64,000 nucleotides of DNA from positions 34,102,155 to 34,166,154 of the forward strand of contig OX439009.1 in the NCBI GenBank assembly GCA_949316495.1, in the 5' to 3' direction. The translations under genes were made by a program, and so were the position numbers. The notes under the pieces are model-generated. The model searched no databases. It saw nothing but the letters and a program-made list of their open reading frames with translations, and was not told the DNA's origin. Source of the stretch: Amphiduros pacificus (lineage: Eukaryota > Annelida > Polychaeta > Phyllodocida > Hesionidae). Of the stretch, positions 53,388 to 64,000 are shown in pieces; position 1 is the first letter of the stretch, and the number at the start of each line of letters is the position of its first letter.

Positions 53388-55204
53388 CTTGACTATTTCT
53401 TATGTGACGGTGCAACTTGGTCAGTAAATTATGACTTAGTGATTCCTCCAGCCCATGTAGTTGCTTTATATGTGGGAGTTACTACCAGCATACAGTGTCA
53501 CAGAAAGCATGTGGGTGCCAAGGCATTAAGGTCTTGCTTTGCATTGTTCCTGTGTTGACCTGGATACATGTTGTGACCAAGCCATACCAGATATAGGGGC
53601 ATATTGTAAGTAAGTACTGTAAGCCTTCAGACAGACTGCTTTATTGGACAAAAACAGCATTTCACTGAACTCAAAGCAGGCAAATGTGAAAGAGTCCTAA
53701 TTTTGAAATTATTCTCAATTGGTGTACATGACTATTTTATTTCCTTTGTTTTTTTTAGTTGGAAGTTTCAAAACTAATATTACTACTGATACTTAAAAAT
53801 AACAGCCTGTAGACAAGATTTTTGTTGTTGAGAGTTTGCAGACTTTGTTTGTGTAAAAGATTAGATAAAAAGAGAGAAAATAGTTTCTTTTGTGATTATA
53901 TGATAAAGAGCAAATGGATTATTCTATGATATAAATATATTATAATTAGATTGAAGATTTCCCTGAAATTGTGACACTAAATTTAGCACAAATTGTGCAC
54001 CTTTTTGGTATGTTTTGTTAGCCTGCCAGGCATATACATATAAACATGGGGCTGACAATAATGTAACCTGAAGTCTTGCTACTTTCTCCACACATTGAAA
54101 GATTATATTTTCACAGTGACGATGAAATCATAGTGAGAAGTACCTTACCATGAATAGATCAAGCCTTTACATCATGCAGAATTCAATCTCTGAGGGAAAA
54201 TGAAAAATTCAAAAGAATTAAGTTACACTTTTTTTCTCTCAAAGTCTCTTTTTATCTGCATCAATGCAATTTTGGTTGAAACAAGATTTGTGGAATTAAA
54301 TGAGCCTTGATGGATAAAGTCCTTAATGAAAATACAAAATTTGCAAATATTCTAGCATTTCTTTCTTCAGCTAAATATATCAATGTGTGCTCTATTTGAA
54401 TGCTAATTAATGAGAGTTAATAATAAAAAAAGCCCAATATAAACCATAAAACAATGACAGAAGAGCCCTCTTGTGGCAAAGGGATGACATTAAAGGACAA
54501 CCAAATAAATATATATATATATATGAATATATCTAAATGTAAAGTTTATTTTACATACTCTTTTCTATCTGCACATATACATTTCTCTATGTCTGTACAT
54601 CATCAAGTGTTTAGTTCTTAAAGGATATTTCTGACATACAAAACATGCCTTTTAAGACATTTTCACAGTAGCACTTTTACATGAATATCTCTTTCAATTT
54701 TATTTTCATCCATAAACATTTATCCATTTTTTTCCATTGGTAACCACCAAAATGATGTAAAACATCAATCTCAATCCAGAGAAATAAATCTTTATGATCA
54801 TCAGTCCAGAGATTATTCTTGATATTTTTTTCCAGACCAGTGATTTTTAAGTTCTACACAATCCTGTAGCATACAGGCATCATACAGGCCGTGTCTGCCT
54901 GTGGAAACTTGCTGCGCTATGAATCAAATAACAACGCCAGAAGAAGAGATAACATGTATTTGCTACTCAGCTGTGTAACCAATATATTTATCATTTTTAT
55001 ATTTTCATGCTTGAGGGTATTTATAACAGAAAAGAAAATTACTACCGGTATATCATGTACCTTATGGGAAGTTGTACAGTTATATTGATGAACATGTGAA
55101 GTGTATCCCACCAATGTTGTTGGTCTGTGTAAAATAATTGCAGATGTATTGTCCTCTTGGCTATTTCTGTCACTCTGCTACATGCATTAATTGCTCAATA
55201 CTTA
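53388..55204. other. Intergenic, upstream of BPNT1
   Basis: Contains the BPNT1 5' UTR and promoter, which cannot be delimited. No gene, RNA gene or mobile element was recognised; AT-rich unique-looking DNA. Confidence 0.5.
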
Positions 55205-55922
55205 TATGACATCAGATTCACCAGTCTGACAAAGTGACATCAGATTCACCAGTCTTAAAATGTGATACCAGATTCACCAGTCTGACAATGTGACATCAGA
55301 TTCACCAGTCTGACAATGTGATATCAGATTCACCATTCTGACAATGTGACATCAGATTCACCAGTCTGACAGTGTGACATCAGATTCACCAGTCTGACAA
55401 TGTGATATCAGATTCACCAGTCTGACAATGTGACATCAGATTCACCAGTCTGACAATGTGACATCAAATTCACCAGTCTGACAATGTGACACCAGATTCA
55501 CCAGTCTTACAATGTGATATCGGATTCACCAGTCTGACAATGTGATATCAGATTCACCAGTCTGACAGTGTGACATCAGATTCACCAGTCTGACAATGTG
55601 ACACCAGATTCACCAGTCTGACAATGTGATATCAGAGTCACCAGTCTGACAATGTGACATCAGATTCACCAGTCTGACAGTGTTACATCAGACTAACCAG
55701 TCTGACAGTGTTACATCAGATTCACCAGTCTGACAATGTGATATCAGATTCACCAGTCTGACAATATGACATCGGATTCACCAGTCTGACAATGTGACAT
55801 CAGATTCACCAGTCTGACAATGTGACATCAGATTCACCAGTCTGACAGTGTTACATCAGATTCACCAGTCTGACAATGTTACATCAGATTCACCAGTCTG
55901 ACAATGTGACACCAGATTCACT
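55205..55922. repeat. 28-bp minisatellite, about 26 copies
   Basis: Units containing cagattcaccagtctgaca, with variants in the last 8 bases (tgtgacat, tgtgatat, tgttacat). Intergenic between BPNT1 and the BTB gene. Confidence 0.92.
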
Positions 55923-56616
55923 GAATATCTAATTAAATTTAATGCTTCAAATGTAAGCATTTCAAATTCTAATCAATTTCATTTGTCATTTAGAACTCAT
56001 CATATAACTATATAATCAAAAAAAAGATAAACTTGGCTATGATCTATCATATCTAAAGAGTATTTAGTTCTAAATGACATTTACATAAAATTCTCAAGTA
56101 ATCTATAAGTTAACCCACCAGAAGAGTACATAATTGTGGAACTATTTTTCCTTAATTTCAGTCAGTAACACCAAAATTCTCATTTGTCTTAAAATACAAT
56201 ATAATGTATTCAGTTATATAAAGATAATGAAGATCTACATGTATATATGTGTAAGCATATATCCATGAAACTATTATTTGTCTGTAAAAACTATCATTTA
56301 CAATTCAGACTCTACGTATAATTAAACACAACAGTCAAATAAGCAACTTATTGAGAAAATGTGACAAAATGAGTTCACACAGCATCAGGACTTGGATATG
56401 CATGTATACATTCTTATTATATAGTCATAGACAGGATTTGATTTGGTTAAATTTGAATGTGTGACCAATTAGATGTTTGAACTCAAATTGACTCAAGAAT
56501 GAGTAAATGGTTTAAATGATATACCTCCAAACAACAAAATATTGTATATATTCATAAAACTTCATAGATAACAAAAATCTGTTTTTGAAACTCTTAAGAA
56601 ACCACAGCTTAGATTT

Positions 56617-56739
<123 letters not shown>

Positions 56740-56984
56740 AGCATCACTTTAAAGCATCACTTTTAACTAAAATACCTGAAAACTAGAAAATACTTAACAA
56801 TGCTTAGTGAGTGATTAACTTCAATTGCCAATAAAACATAGGCATCAGAGATGCATTAACCCTCAGCCCTGGTAACTCATTGCACAACATTCGCTCCACA
56901 CAATATTTGTGAACAAAACGTCACTGCACCAAGGCAAATTGATGCAGGGGTAAAAAATTCATAAAATCTACTTCCTTTGATAGC

Positions 56985-58955
56985 TTAGGTGTGTCAAGTA
57001 TCATGAAACTGTCATCATTTACTCTAGAATTATTGATATGGGCCTGTGACCTTGAAAAGCAGGTTAAGGTCACCGTCCATCAAACTCATCTGGAGTCTTC
57101 CCAGATTCTTATGTGTGTCAATTTTCATGAAGCTGCCATCATTTGTTCTTAAGTTATCACGATGACAAGGATGATTTCACATAATTGTCCCTGTGACCTT
57201 GAAATCAGGTGAAGGTCATGTTCCATCAAGAGAAGTCTGAGGTTTGTTTGTTTGGGGTTTTACATCACTTTAAACATTATTTCAGTTATTTCGTGATGAG
57301 ACCTACTTGTAGCAGATATAGTGCTGCCTCACTGAATTGTCATGTCGCAGGTCCTTGACATGACAACCCACCCGGTCACAGATTTACAAGGACAACGGGT
57401 CAACCCTTTGGCACAGGCCTCAGCTCATGTGGGAAATTGTATCATGAGTTCAATCCCGGCACGACCGGGGTTCGAACCCACGACCTTTGGATCACCACAG
57501 AGGAACTGGTGCTAATAAGCTGGCGCCCTAACCAACTGCGCCACGGCCCGTGGCCTTCACCAGATGCTTGTGTGTGTCAAATCTCATAAAGCTGCCATCA
57601 TTCGTTCTTGAGTTATTGCGATTCTTGGGATTTCACATAATTGTCCCTGTGACCTTGAAAATTAGGTCAAGGTTGCCGTCCACCGAACTAGTCCGAGGTT
57701 TTCACCAGATGCTTATGCGTGTAAAGTTTCATGAAGCTGCCATCATTTGTTCTTGAGTTATCACGATGACAAGGATGATTTCACATAATTATCCCTGTGA
57801 CCTTGAAAAGTAGGTGAAGGTCATGTTTCAAAGAAAAAATTCTGAGGTCTTCACCAGATGCTTGTGTGTGTCAAATCTCATAAAGCTGCCATCATTCGTT
57901 CTTGAGTTATTGCGATTCTTGGGATTTCACGTGATTGTCCCTGTGACCTTGAAAAATAGGTCAAGGTCGCTGTCCACCGAACTAGTCCGAGGTTTTCACC
58001 AGATGCTTATGCGTGTAAAGTTTCATGAAGCTGCCATCATTTGTTCTTAAGTTATCACGATGACAAGGATGATTTCACATAATTGTCCCTGTGACCTTGA
58101 AATCAGGTGAAGGTCATGTTCCATCAAGAGAAGTTTGAGGTCTTCACCAGATGCTCGTGTGTGTCAAATCTCATAAAGCTGCCATCATTCGTTCTTGAGT
58201 TATTGCGATTCTTGGGATTTCACATAATTGTCCCTGTGACCTTGAAAAATAGGTCAAGGTCGCCGTCCACCGAACTAGTCCGAGGTTTTCATCAGATGCT
58301 TATGCGTGTTAAGTTTCATGAAGCTGCCATCATTTGTTCTTGAGTTATCACGATGACAAGGATGATTTCACATAATTATCCCTGTGACCTTGAAAAGTAG
58401 GTAAAGGTCATGTTTCAAAGAAAAAATTCTGAGGTCTTCACCAGATGCTTGTGTGTGTCAAATCTCATAAAGCTGCCATCATTCGTTCTTGAGTTATTGC
58501 AATTCTTGGGATTTCACATAATTGTCCGTGACCTTGAAAAATAGGTCAAGGTCGCCACCCATCGCACTCATTCGAGGTTTTCACCAGATGCTTTTGTGTG
58601 TCAAGTTTCATGAAGCTGCCATCATTTGTTCTCGAGTTATCGCGATGACAAGATGATTTCACATAATTGTCCCTGTGACCTTGAAAAGTAGGTGAAGGTC
58701 ATGTTACATAGAAAAAATTCTGAGGTCTTCACCAGATACTTATGTGTGTCAAATCTAATAAAGCTACCATTATTCGTTCTTGAGTTATTGTGATTCTTAG
58801 GATTTCACATAATTGTTCCTGTGACCTTGAAAAATAGGTCAAGGTCGCCGTCCATCGAACTCGTCTGAGGTTTTCACCAGATGCATATGTGTGTCAAGTT
58901 TCATGAAGCTGCCATCATTTGTTCTTGAGTTATCGCGATGACAAGGATGTTCGCT
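56985..58955. repeat. 293-bp satellite made of two diverged ~147-bp half units
   Basis: Half unit 1 contains cataaagctgccatcattcg and half unit 2 catgaagctgccatcatttg. Both continue with a tgagttat-type core, ttcacataattgtccctgtg and a gaccttgaaaa...aggt block. Half unit 1 recurs near 57566, 57860, 58153, 58447 and 58738, i.e. every ~293 bp. The leftmost units (56985-57240) are more diverged. The plus-strand open frames here are by-products of the repeat. A SINE interrupts one unit at 57243. Confidence 0.9.
57243..57554 (-). mobile_element. tRNA-derived SINE inserted in satellite array
   Basis: On the minus strand the 5' end reads as a tRNA-like head: box A TGGCGCAGTTGG and box B GGTTCGAACCC, with tRNA-like spacing and the Pol III promoter layout. 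The 3' part ends in a T/G-rich tail (aaccccaaacaaac on this strand). Left flank ctgagg and right flank cttcaccag together rebuild the ctgaggtcttcaccag present in intact neighbouring satellite units, which fixes the insertion point to within a base or two. No clear target-site duplication is visible. Confidence 0.75.
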
Positions 58956-59969
58956 ACAGACATACATACAGACATACATACAGACATACATACAGACATA
59001 CCCACGCCAGGAGTACTGCAATACCCTCAGCCTGATTACATCAGGGCTGAGGGTAAAAAATATCACAATCACACAATCTCTAAGATCTGAAAGGAATGAA
59101 GTATTCACAAAGTTAGCTCTCCTATTTACACACACAAAATTATAACTTTGGTCCCACCACACATTCTCTACTTCAGCTTCGCCCCAAAGACAGAGAATGA
59201 AATATATTCTACAGATGTGACCTTCATCAGGCTTCTCAAACCTAAGAACTATCTAAGAACTATTTTAAACATATCTCAACTTTCATAAACATTTATGTCA
59301 CTGTGTTAAGATTCTTCTTTCACAATATTTTTTTCACAAAAAAAAACAAACAAAAATATCTATGACAGAATTGAAGTGAAATACTGACCAGCTTCAGTAA
59401 TAAAACTAACCATGGAATAGTCAAGTGAGTGCAATTGATGAGGACGTAAAAAAATAATTATTTACAATCCTTCTGTCTTTTCAGCCCAAATATATCATAT
59501 CAACCAATGAATCACATGAATTCCCCCAAGTACCTTGAATACCTTTAAAAATATAACTCAAGTTGATGTAAATCAGATAAGTCGGCATTTGATATGATAT
59601 TGAGCAATTTGCATTTTTTTTAAATCATATTTACTTAAAGACTTCTGCTATTCTGAGAAGGTAGCACTTTTTGCTTGTCATCAACATTTTATGTTGGCAT
59701 TTAAAATCAACAAGATTCTGTCCATCTCAGATCCTGTGTGTAAAACTCGAAGTGGATCTCGCTCTCGACACAAGTAGATTAATGCTTGCAGGACAGTTTG
59801 AGCATGAGCAGAGCCTCTAGTGGCAACATTGTGAACTAATAAAGGTCAATCAAACAAGTCAATTTAATGACTCAATATCTGTACTGTTTATTTTAAAATT
59901 CAATGACCTCAATAATCACAGCAAATTCTAACTGTCCGTAAGTGGTGCCCTCTATTTTATTTTTGCAAG

Positions 59970-62054
59970 CTAAACTGCATTTAGGATAACATCAATTCTT
60001 TGTAGCTTTACGACGGCATTATGCATTTTGTGATGGTCTTTGAGAACCTCAGTTGACTCAAATGCGAGAGAGCACTTTCCGCAACGGAACTTACGTGTCC
60101 TGCACATTATCCTATGCTTGATGAGTGACCTTGTGCTTTTAAACATTCTTTTACATTCGAAGCAAGGAAACGATTCCTTTACCTCTGGAGCCATTTCTTC
60201 CCAGTGAGCGTCTCTGTGTTTTACATATCCGTAATGATTTATGCTGACCGTATCACACTTCTGGCAATCCCACAACTCCAGCCAAGGTGGTGGCGAAGCT
60301 TTGTGCTCAAAGAATTCGTGATAGAACATGAAACTGGGGTCCGTGCTTGAGGACTCAAATTCACATCCTACAATGTTGCACTTGGACTTGGAAGGTCTAC
60401 TTGGTTTTGGAACTGAATAACTATTGACAAAGGCCATAGCATTATCATGGCTGGGCTTATGAGTTAACACATGTTTTATACACTGCCGCAAGGACATAAA
60501 GATCTGCATACAAAATTTGCACTCAAACATCGGCTTGCCTGCAATGGAAGACACCAGAGCAAATGGGTTGGCAGCGCTGTGGGTTGCCTCCTGCATGACT
60601 CCGGGAACAGCCATCAAGTTCACATTCTTCACGTCATTTGAGTCAACTTTGCATTGAGCATTCTTTGGTGACACACCTCTGCACTCTGTAGAAATGTCCT
60701 GACCATGTTGTAAAACGTCTTCACTTTTTCCTGATTCTGTTGTGGCTGCCTCGTTATAATCACATGATACAGGCTCAACTTTAGGTGTGACAATTATGCT
60801 GGTATTTTCTGGCAATTCTCTTGATGCAGTAGGTGGGTGTGCATTTGGCAGGTTGAGAACTTTTATAATCTCTGAGTGGTTCTGAGAGTGATGTTTCGGT
60901 GAGCTGCTATTATTGTTTGAATCTCCTCTGGGACGACTGGATGAATCCTCACCAGCAGGAATGACCGTCATCATGTCGTTTGGAGTCTGACTATCCCTCT
61001 CTTGGTCAGATTGTGGAAACTTACTGGGGGGTGCTGCTGACGCTGGTGCTGACATTGGTGCTGACACTGGTGCTGATGTTGGTGCTGACACAGGTGCTGA
61101 CACAGGTGCTGACACTGGTGCTGACGCTGGTGCTGACACAGGTGTCTGAACAGGCAAAGTCATGTGACCCATTGTCGGAGTCTGACCTTCTGTTTGACTT
61201 TGGTCAGAAGTTTGAATCTGAGATCTAGCAAGACCCTGAGAATTCATGAAAGTGGCACAAATCATGTTTAAGTCTCTCAAGTCCCACCAGGCGGCAATAT
61301 CCATCAGCTCGAGCGCCATCTTGGGAGTGGCGATGGTACCGAGGTATCCAGTGTAGAGGTAGGTGAGGATCATTTCGATGGCAGAGTTGGAGACGGGAAG
61401 GTCAATCGTCGTTCCTGAGAATATTTTTTGCATCTGCACATTAAGGGCTGGTGAGGCACATGCCAATACCACGCGATGAACCTAACAAAAACAAGCAAAA
61501 ATATACCATCAATCAGCATTCGAAAAATCTGTTGCCCAAAGCAAACAACTTTTGAGCTCTTTTTACAACAATTTTCTATTATTTCACTCATCAAAATTGG
61601 TTTATGGCAAGAAATATTTAAATCATATTTCAGACACCGCTATCTTCCATTTTTTATTTATTTTATCAAAACATGACAAACAGAAAAGTATACAAAATTG
61701 TGAGAGAGAAGATGAAAAGAACACAAAAAAATTATTATCAATCTAAACACACATATTGATTCAAATTCATATTCTTTTTTTACTATTTAAAAATTATTTT
61801 CAAGTTACATACATCTATTATTTAGCAAAAATATTCTATCTCACGATTTATGGACATTATTACTATGATCAATTCTTGCTTACCAGGAAAAATTTGTCCT
61901 TGGTTTTGCTTGACTGAAGCTTGACATCACATAAGGTTCCTTTCTGCTGCATATAGAAGAGACTGTGACATAGACGCTGCCCGAACTGCGAGTGCGGCAT
62001 CCACTGACTGCTCTCATCCTGCAAAGCCAACAGGTAGATTAACATTTAGATTGA

Positions 62055-62146
<92 letters not shown>

Positions 62147-63182
62147 AATTCATATTTATATATATATATTATTGGAGTTACATATTATTTATATCATAAA
62201 CACACGTTTTATATTGAAAGATAAAATGTGTGCATGTATTATGATATAAATTATTCAATTTACCAGACGTACAACTTAGATTCCTTAATATATATATAAA
62301 TAAAATGTGGGCGTTTGTGTATGTGTGTGTTATGATGTAAATTATTCAATTTACTGCACTTATAATTTTTTCATGCTCTCAACAAAATTTTCACATAACA
62401 CGGGCTGAATGGCAGTGGCCATTTTGTTGATTGTCTTTTTTTATAGATTTAAGTTGTACAGTTCCTGTTGTTCACTGTCAGTATGTAGTTTTGTAGTGGG
62501 AAAAAATAATAATGCCTGGCAATATGCCAATCAGACTCTGATGGATATAAGTTTTACCAGTTACGATATCAGAGCAAAGAGAAGCATAGATTGATAAGGA
62601 ATTCTAGAAAGGAAGATTGACATATCAGTATTTTTATTTTTTTTCTTTTTAAACTTAATCAAATGCAAAAACCTGTTTCCCCTGTTAAAAGGAGTCTACT
62701 GCCAGGTGTGTTTCTAACCTGTTTGTTATTGCTTTTCTTCTTTGCTGGACCAGATCCTTGGGAAGCCACAACAGGTGGCGCCACGTGACTTGTTGCATTT
62801 GGAACAAAGCTGACAACTGGCGCCATCTTTATTCCCATTGGCATACTAACATTTAGCGGCATGCCCATGTTTTGCATCAGGACAGGCGGCACGCTTGCAT
62901 TTGGTGGAATAAAAGTGGGCCTGAAATTTGGTAGTGGCATGCCTCTGTTTGGCGGTGGCGCCTCGGACATCATCGTCATGTTCACCATTCCAGGGGGCAG
63001 CACGGGTCCCTTGGCTGGCATCAGGACGGAGGGTACACCTGTATCTGGCAGTGTCATGGGCATATTTTCAGCCCTCATGTTTCCAGATAGCCTGGCCTTC
63101 TTTGCCTGAGGTTCTGCGGTGGACTTTCTTGCAGTTGGTTGTGAACGTGGTTTGTGACTTTCTGTTCCAGCTATTTTTTTCT
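59970..63182 (-). CDS. BTB/POZ zinc-finger protein, 3' three exons, 5' end off window
   Basis: Probable nuclear transcription regulator. Exons: 62719-63182 (about 154 aa), 61884-62018 (45 aa), 59970-61481 (503 aa plus stop). The first exon is Pro/Met-rich with basic patches ([15 protein letters not shown]) that could act in nuclear import. The BTB domain spans exons 2 and 3: [20 protein letters not shown], then [16 protein letters not shown] and [21 protein letters not shown] Ser/Ala/Pro repeat region (61029-61145) and an acidic/Ser linker follow. The last 180 residues hold five C2H2-type fingers beginning FECKFC, KCNIVGC, DCQKC, FPCFEC and FRCGKC; the fourth ends in Cys (HRIMC, C2HC type). 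The first exon starts with two bases of a split codon, so at least one more 5' exon exists beyond 64000. I do not recognise a named orthologue. A coding-strand AATAAA (59887-59892) is a candidate poly(A) signal. Confidence 0.88.
61029..61145 (-). repeat. 12/15-bp coding repeat, Ser-Ala-Pro-x tract in BTB-ZF protein
   Basis: About ten units of ggtgctgacact (plus strand) give SAPVSAP/SAPASAP repeats in the linker after the BTB domain. Unit length is a multiple of three, so copy-number change keeps the frame. Confidence 0.85.
62056..62143. repeat. (TA)n microsatellite in BTB gene intron
   Basis: About 43 TA dinucleotides between the two exons that share the BTB domain, starting 38 bases upstream (in transcript sense) of the exon 61884-62018. 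Further short TA tracts follow to 62170. A shorter (TA)n lies at 23556-23581. Confidence 0.95.
62456..62545 (+). repeat. Dispersed repeat fragment, partner at 43946
   Basis: See the copy at 43946. It lies in the BTB gene intron between exons 62719-63182 and 61884-62018. Confidence 0.45.
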
Positions 63183-63594
63183 CTGAAAAACATAATAACA
63201 GATATGGTTTAATGCAATATAACAATTTAGTTACATACATATATAAAAATGCATAAACATGATTAGAGAGGAAGTGTGGTAAGATTTGGAACAAAAAAAC
63301 GCCATTGAAAATAGTGTATGATCTTGCTTTTGGTTCCCAACATTGCCCTCTGGTGGAATTTGTTAACACTAGACCAGTCAATGCAAGTTTATGTGTTGTG
63401 ATCAATATACACATTATGAACAGAACAGTTCTTACTTATTTGTTGTGAAAATTACTCTGGATATGAAATATTGCCGACAATATGCATACATTTCTGTATT
63501 GGAACCATTACTAATTTGACCAAATGAAGTCCAACTAGGTTTTGTACAAAGAGGCCAAAATGGGTGAAATCCACACATTGATTAGACATCTACA

Positions 63595-63995
63595 TGAGTG
63601 TGAGACAGCTGCACAAGTTGAGAAACAGTTAACACAGTGAGAGAAAGCTGCACAAATTTGAGATAGCTGCACAAATTTGAAATAGCTGCATGAGTGAGAG
63701 ATAGCTGCATGAGTGAGAGATAGATTCACAAGAGATATGTTTACAACGTTGAGAGATAGTGACAACAGTATGAGATATCTTCCCAAGAAATAGCTACAAA
63801 AGTGAGAGATGGCTACAACAGTGAGGGATAGCTGCATGAGTGTGAGACAGCTGCACAAATGAGAGATAGGTACAACAGGGAGAGATAACTCCACAAGTGA
63901 GAGATAGCTGCAAAAGGGAGAGATACCAGTAGTTACAACAATGAGAGAAAGCTGCACAATTTAAGAGAAATCCACAACAATGAGATATCTGCATA
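63595..63995. repeat. Degenerate ~21-bp repeat
   Basis: Diverged copies of gagagatagctgcacaa and agtgagagatagctgcatg. Open frames on the minus strand follow from the repeat. It lies upstream of the last visible BTB-ZF exon, probably in an intron. Confidence 0.7.
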
Positions 63996-64000
63996 AGGGA

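Larger units (their letters stand above)
56859..59054. mobile_element. 2.2-kb satellite-bearing element with inverted ends and terminal hairpin
   Basis: ACCCTCAGCCCTG at 56859-56871 returns inverted as CAGGGCTGAGGGT at 59042-59054. Immediately inside the right end, 59023-59054 forms a near-perfect hairpin (ACCCTCAGCC-TGAT, loop tac, ATCA-GGGCTGAGGGT). The interior is the 293-bp satellite array, then a CAGACATACATA microsatellite (58956-59001). Such anatomy (tandem interior, short hairpin close to one end, no coding) is seen in non-autonomous Helitron-like and MITE-like elements of bivalves. Family assignment is an inference. Confidence 0.5.

Noticed and set aside
57430-57554. True tRNA gene on the minus strand
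   Set aside because: Boxes A and B are good, but the arms do not pair into a full cloverleaf and the sequence continues into a SINE body.
57550-58343. Three related plus-strand frames (RCLCVSNLIKLPSFVLELL) as a gene family
   Set aside because: They are repeated because they lie in the 293-bp satellite; no splice sites, no protein family features.
63535-63994. Minus frames rich in Ser, His, Cys (140 and 66 aa) as a BTB gene exon
   Set aside because: They derive from the degenerate 21-bp repeat and lack convincing splice borders in phase with the exon at 62719-63182.

Overview
The window is animal nuclear DNA: AT-rich, with many short exons bounded by GT/AG splice sites, long introns, tRNA-derived SINEs, non-LTR retrotransposon remains, MITE-like elements and many minisatellites. 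The protein-coding content together with the molluscan-looking repeat types (satellite dimers carrying paired TGACCT/AGGTCA motifs, tRNA SINEs) suggests a lophotrochozoan, most likely a mollusc. The species itself is an inference.

Layout. (1) 1-39843, minus strand: most of an EEA1 orthologue (early endosome antigen 1). I could join 35 coding exons that stay in one frame for 3765 nt (1255 codons), from the start codon through three N-terminal C2H2 fingers and most of the coiled coil. The C-terminal FYVE domain lies off the left edge. (2) 39844-40133: a 290-bp head-to-head interval, probably a shared promoter. (3) 40134-48485, plus strand: complete DLD (dihydrolipoamide dehydrogenase, the E3 subunit), 14 coding exons, 508 aa. 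(4) 48486-51734: intergenic DNA with a decayed CR1/L2-like LINE piece and a 33-bp tandem array. (5) 51735-53387, minus: complete BPNT1 (3'(2'),5'-bisphosphate nucleotidase), 3 coding exons, 314 aa. (6) 53388-59969: repeat-rich intergenic DNA with a 28-bp minisatellite, a long (TA)n, and a 2.2-kb satellite-bearing element that ends in a hairpin and has a tRNA SINE inserted in it. (7) 59970-63182, minus: the 3' part of a BTB/POZ zinc-finger gene whose 5' end lies beyond the window.

The four genes are ordinary housekeeping or regulatory genes and do not form one pathway: EEA1 tethers endosomes, DLD serves mitochondrial 2-oxoacid dehydrogenases, BPNT1 clears PAP from sulfate metabolism, and the BTB-ZF is probably a transcription regulator.

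The striking part is the inside of EEA1. Its introns carry minisatellites, and at least five were seeded on an exon/intron junction, so each unit repeats a splice donor (exons 33, 29, 27, 24) or acceptor (exon 14). One of these arrays allows in-frame exon extension. A sixth intron holds about 10 kb of an 18-bp repeat with a nested higher-order structure (a block repeated at 3156-bp spacing). EEA1 also has three exon-encoded Rab5-type zinc fingers where vertebrate EEA1 has one. No virus-like element was recognised.
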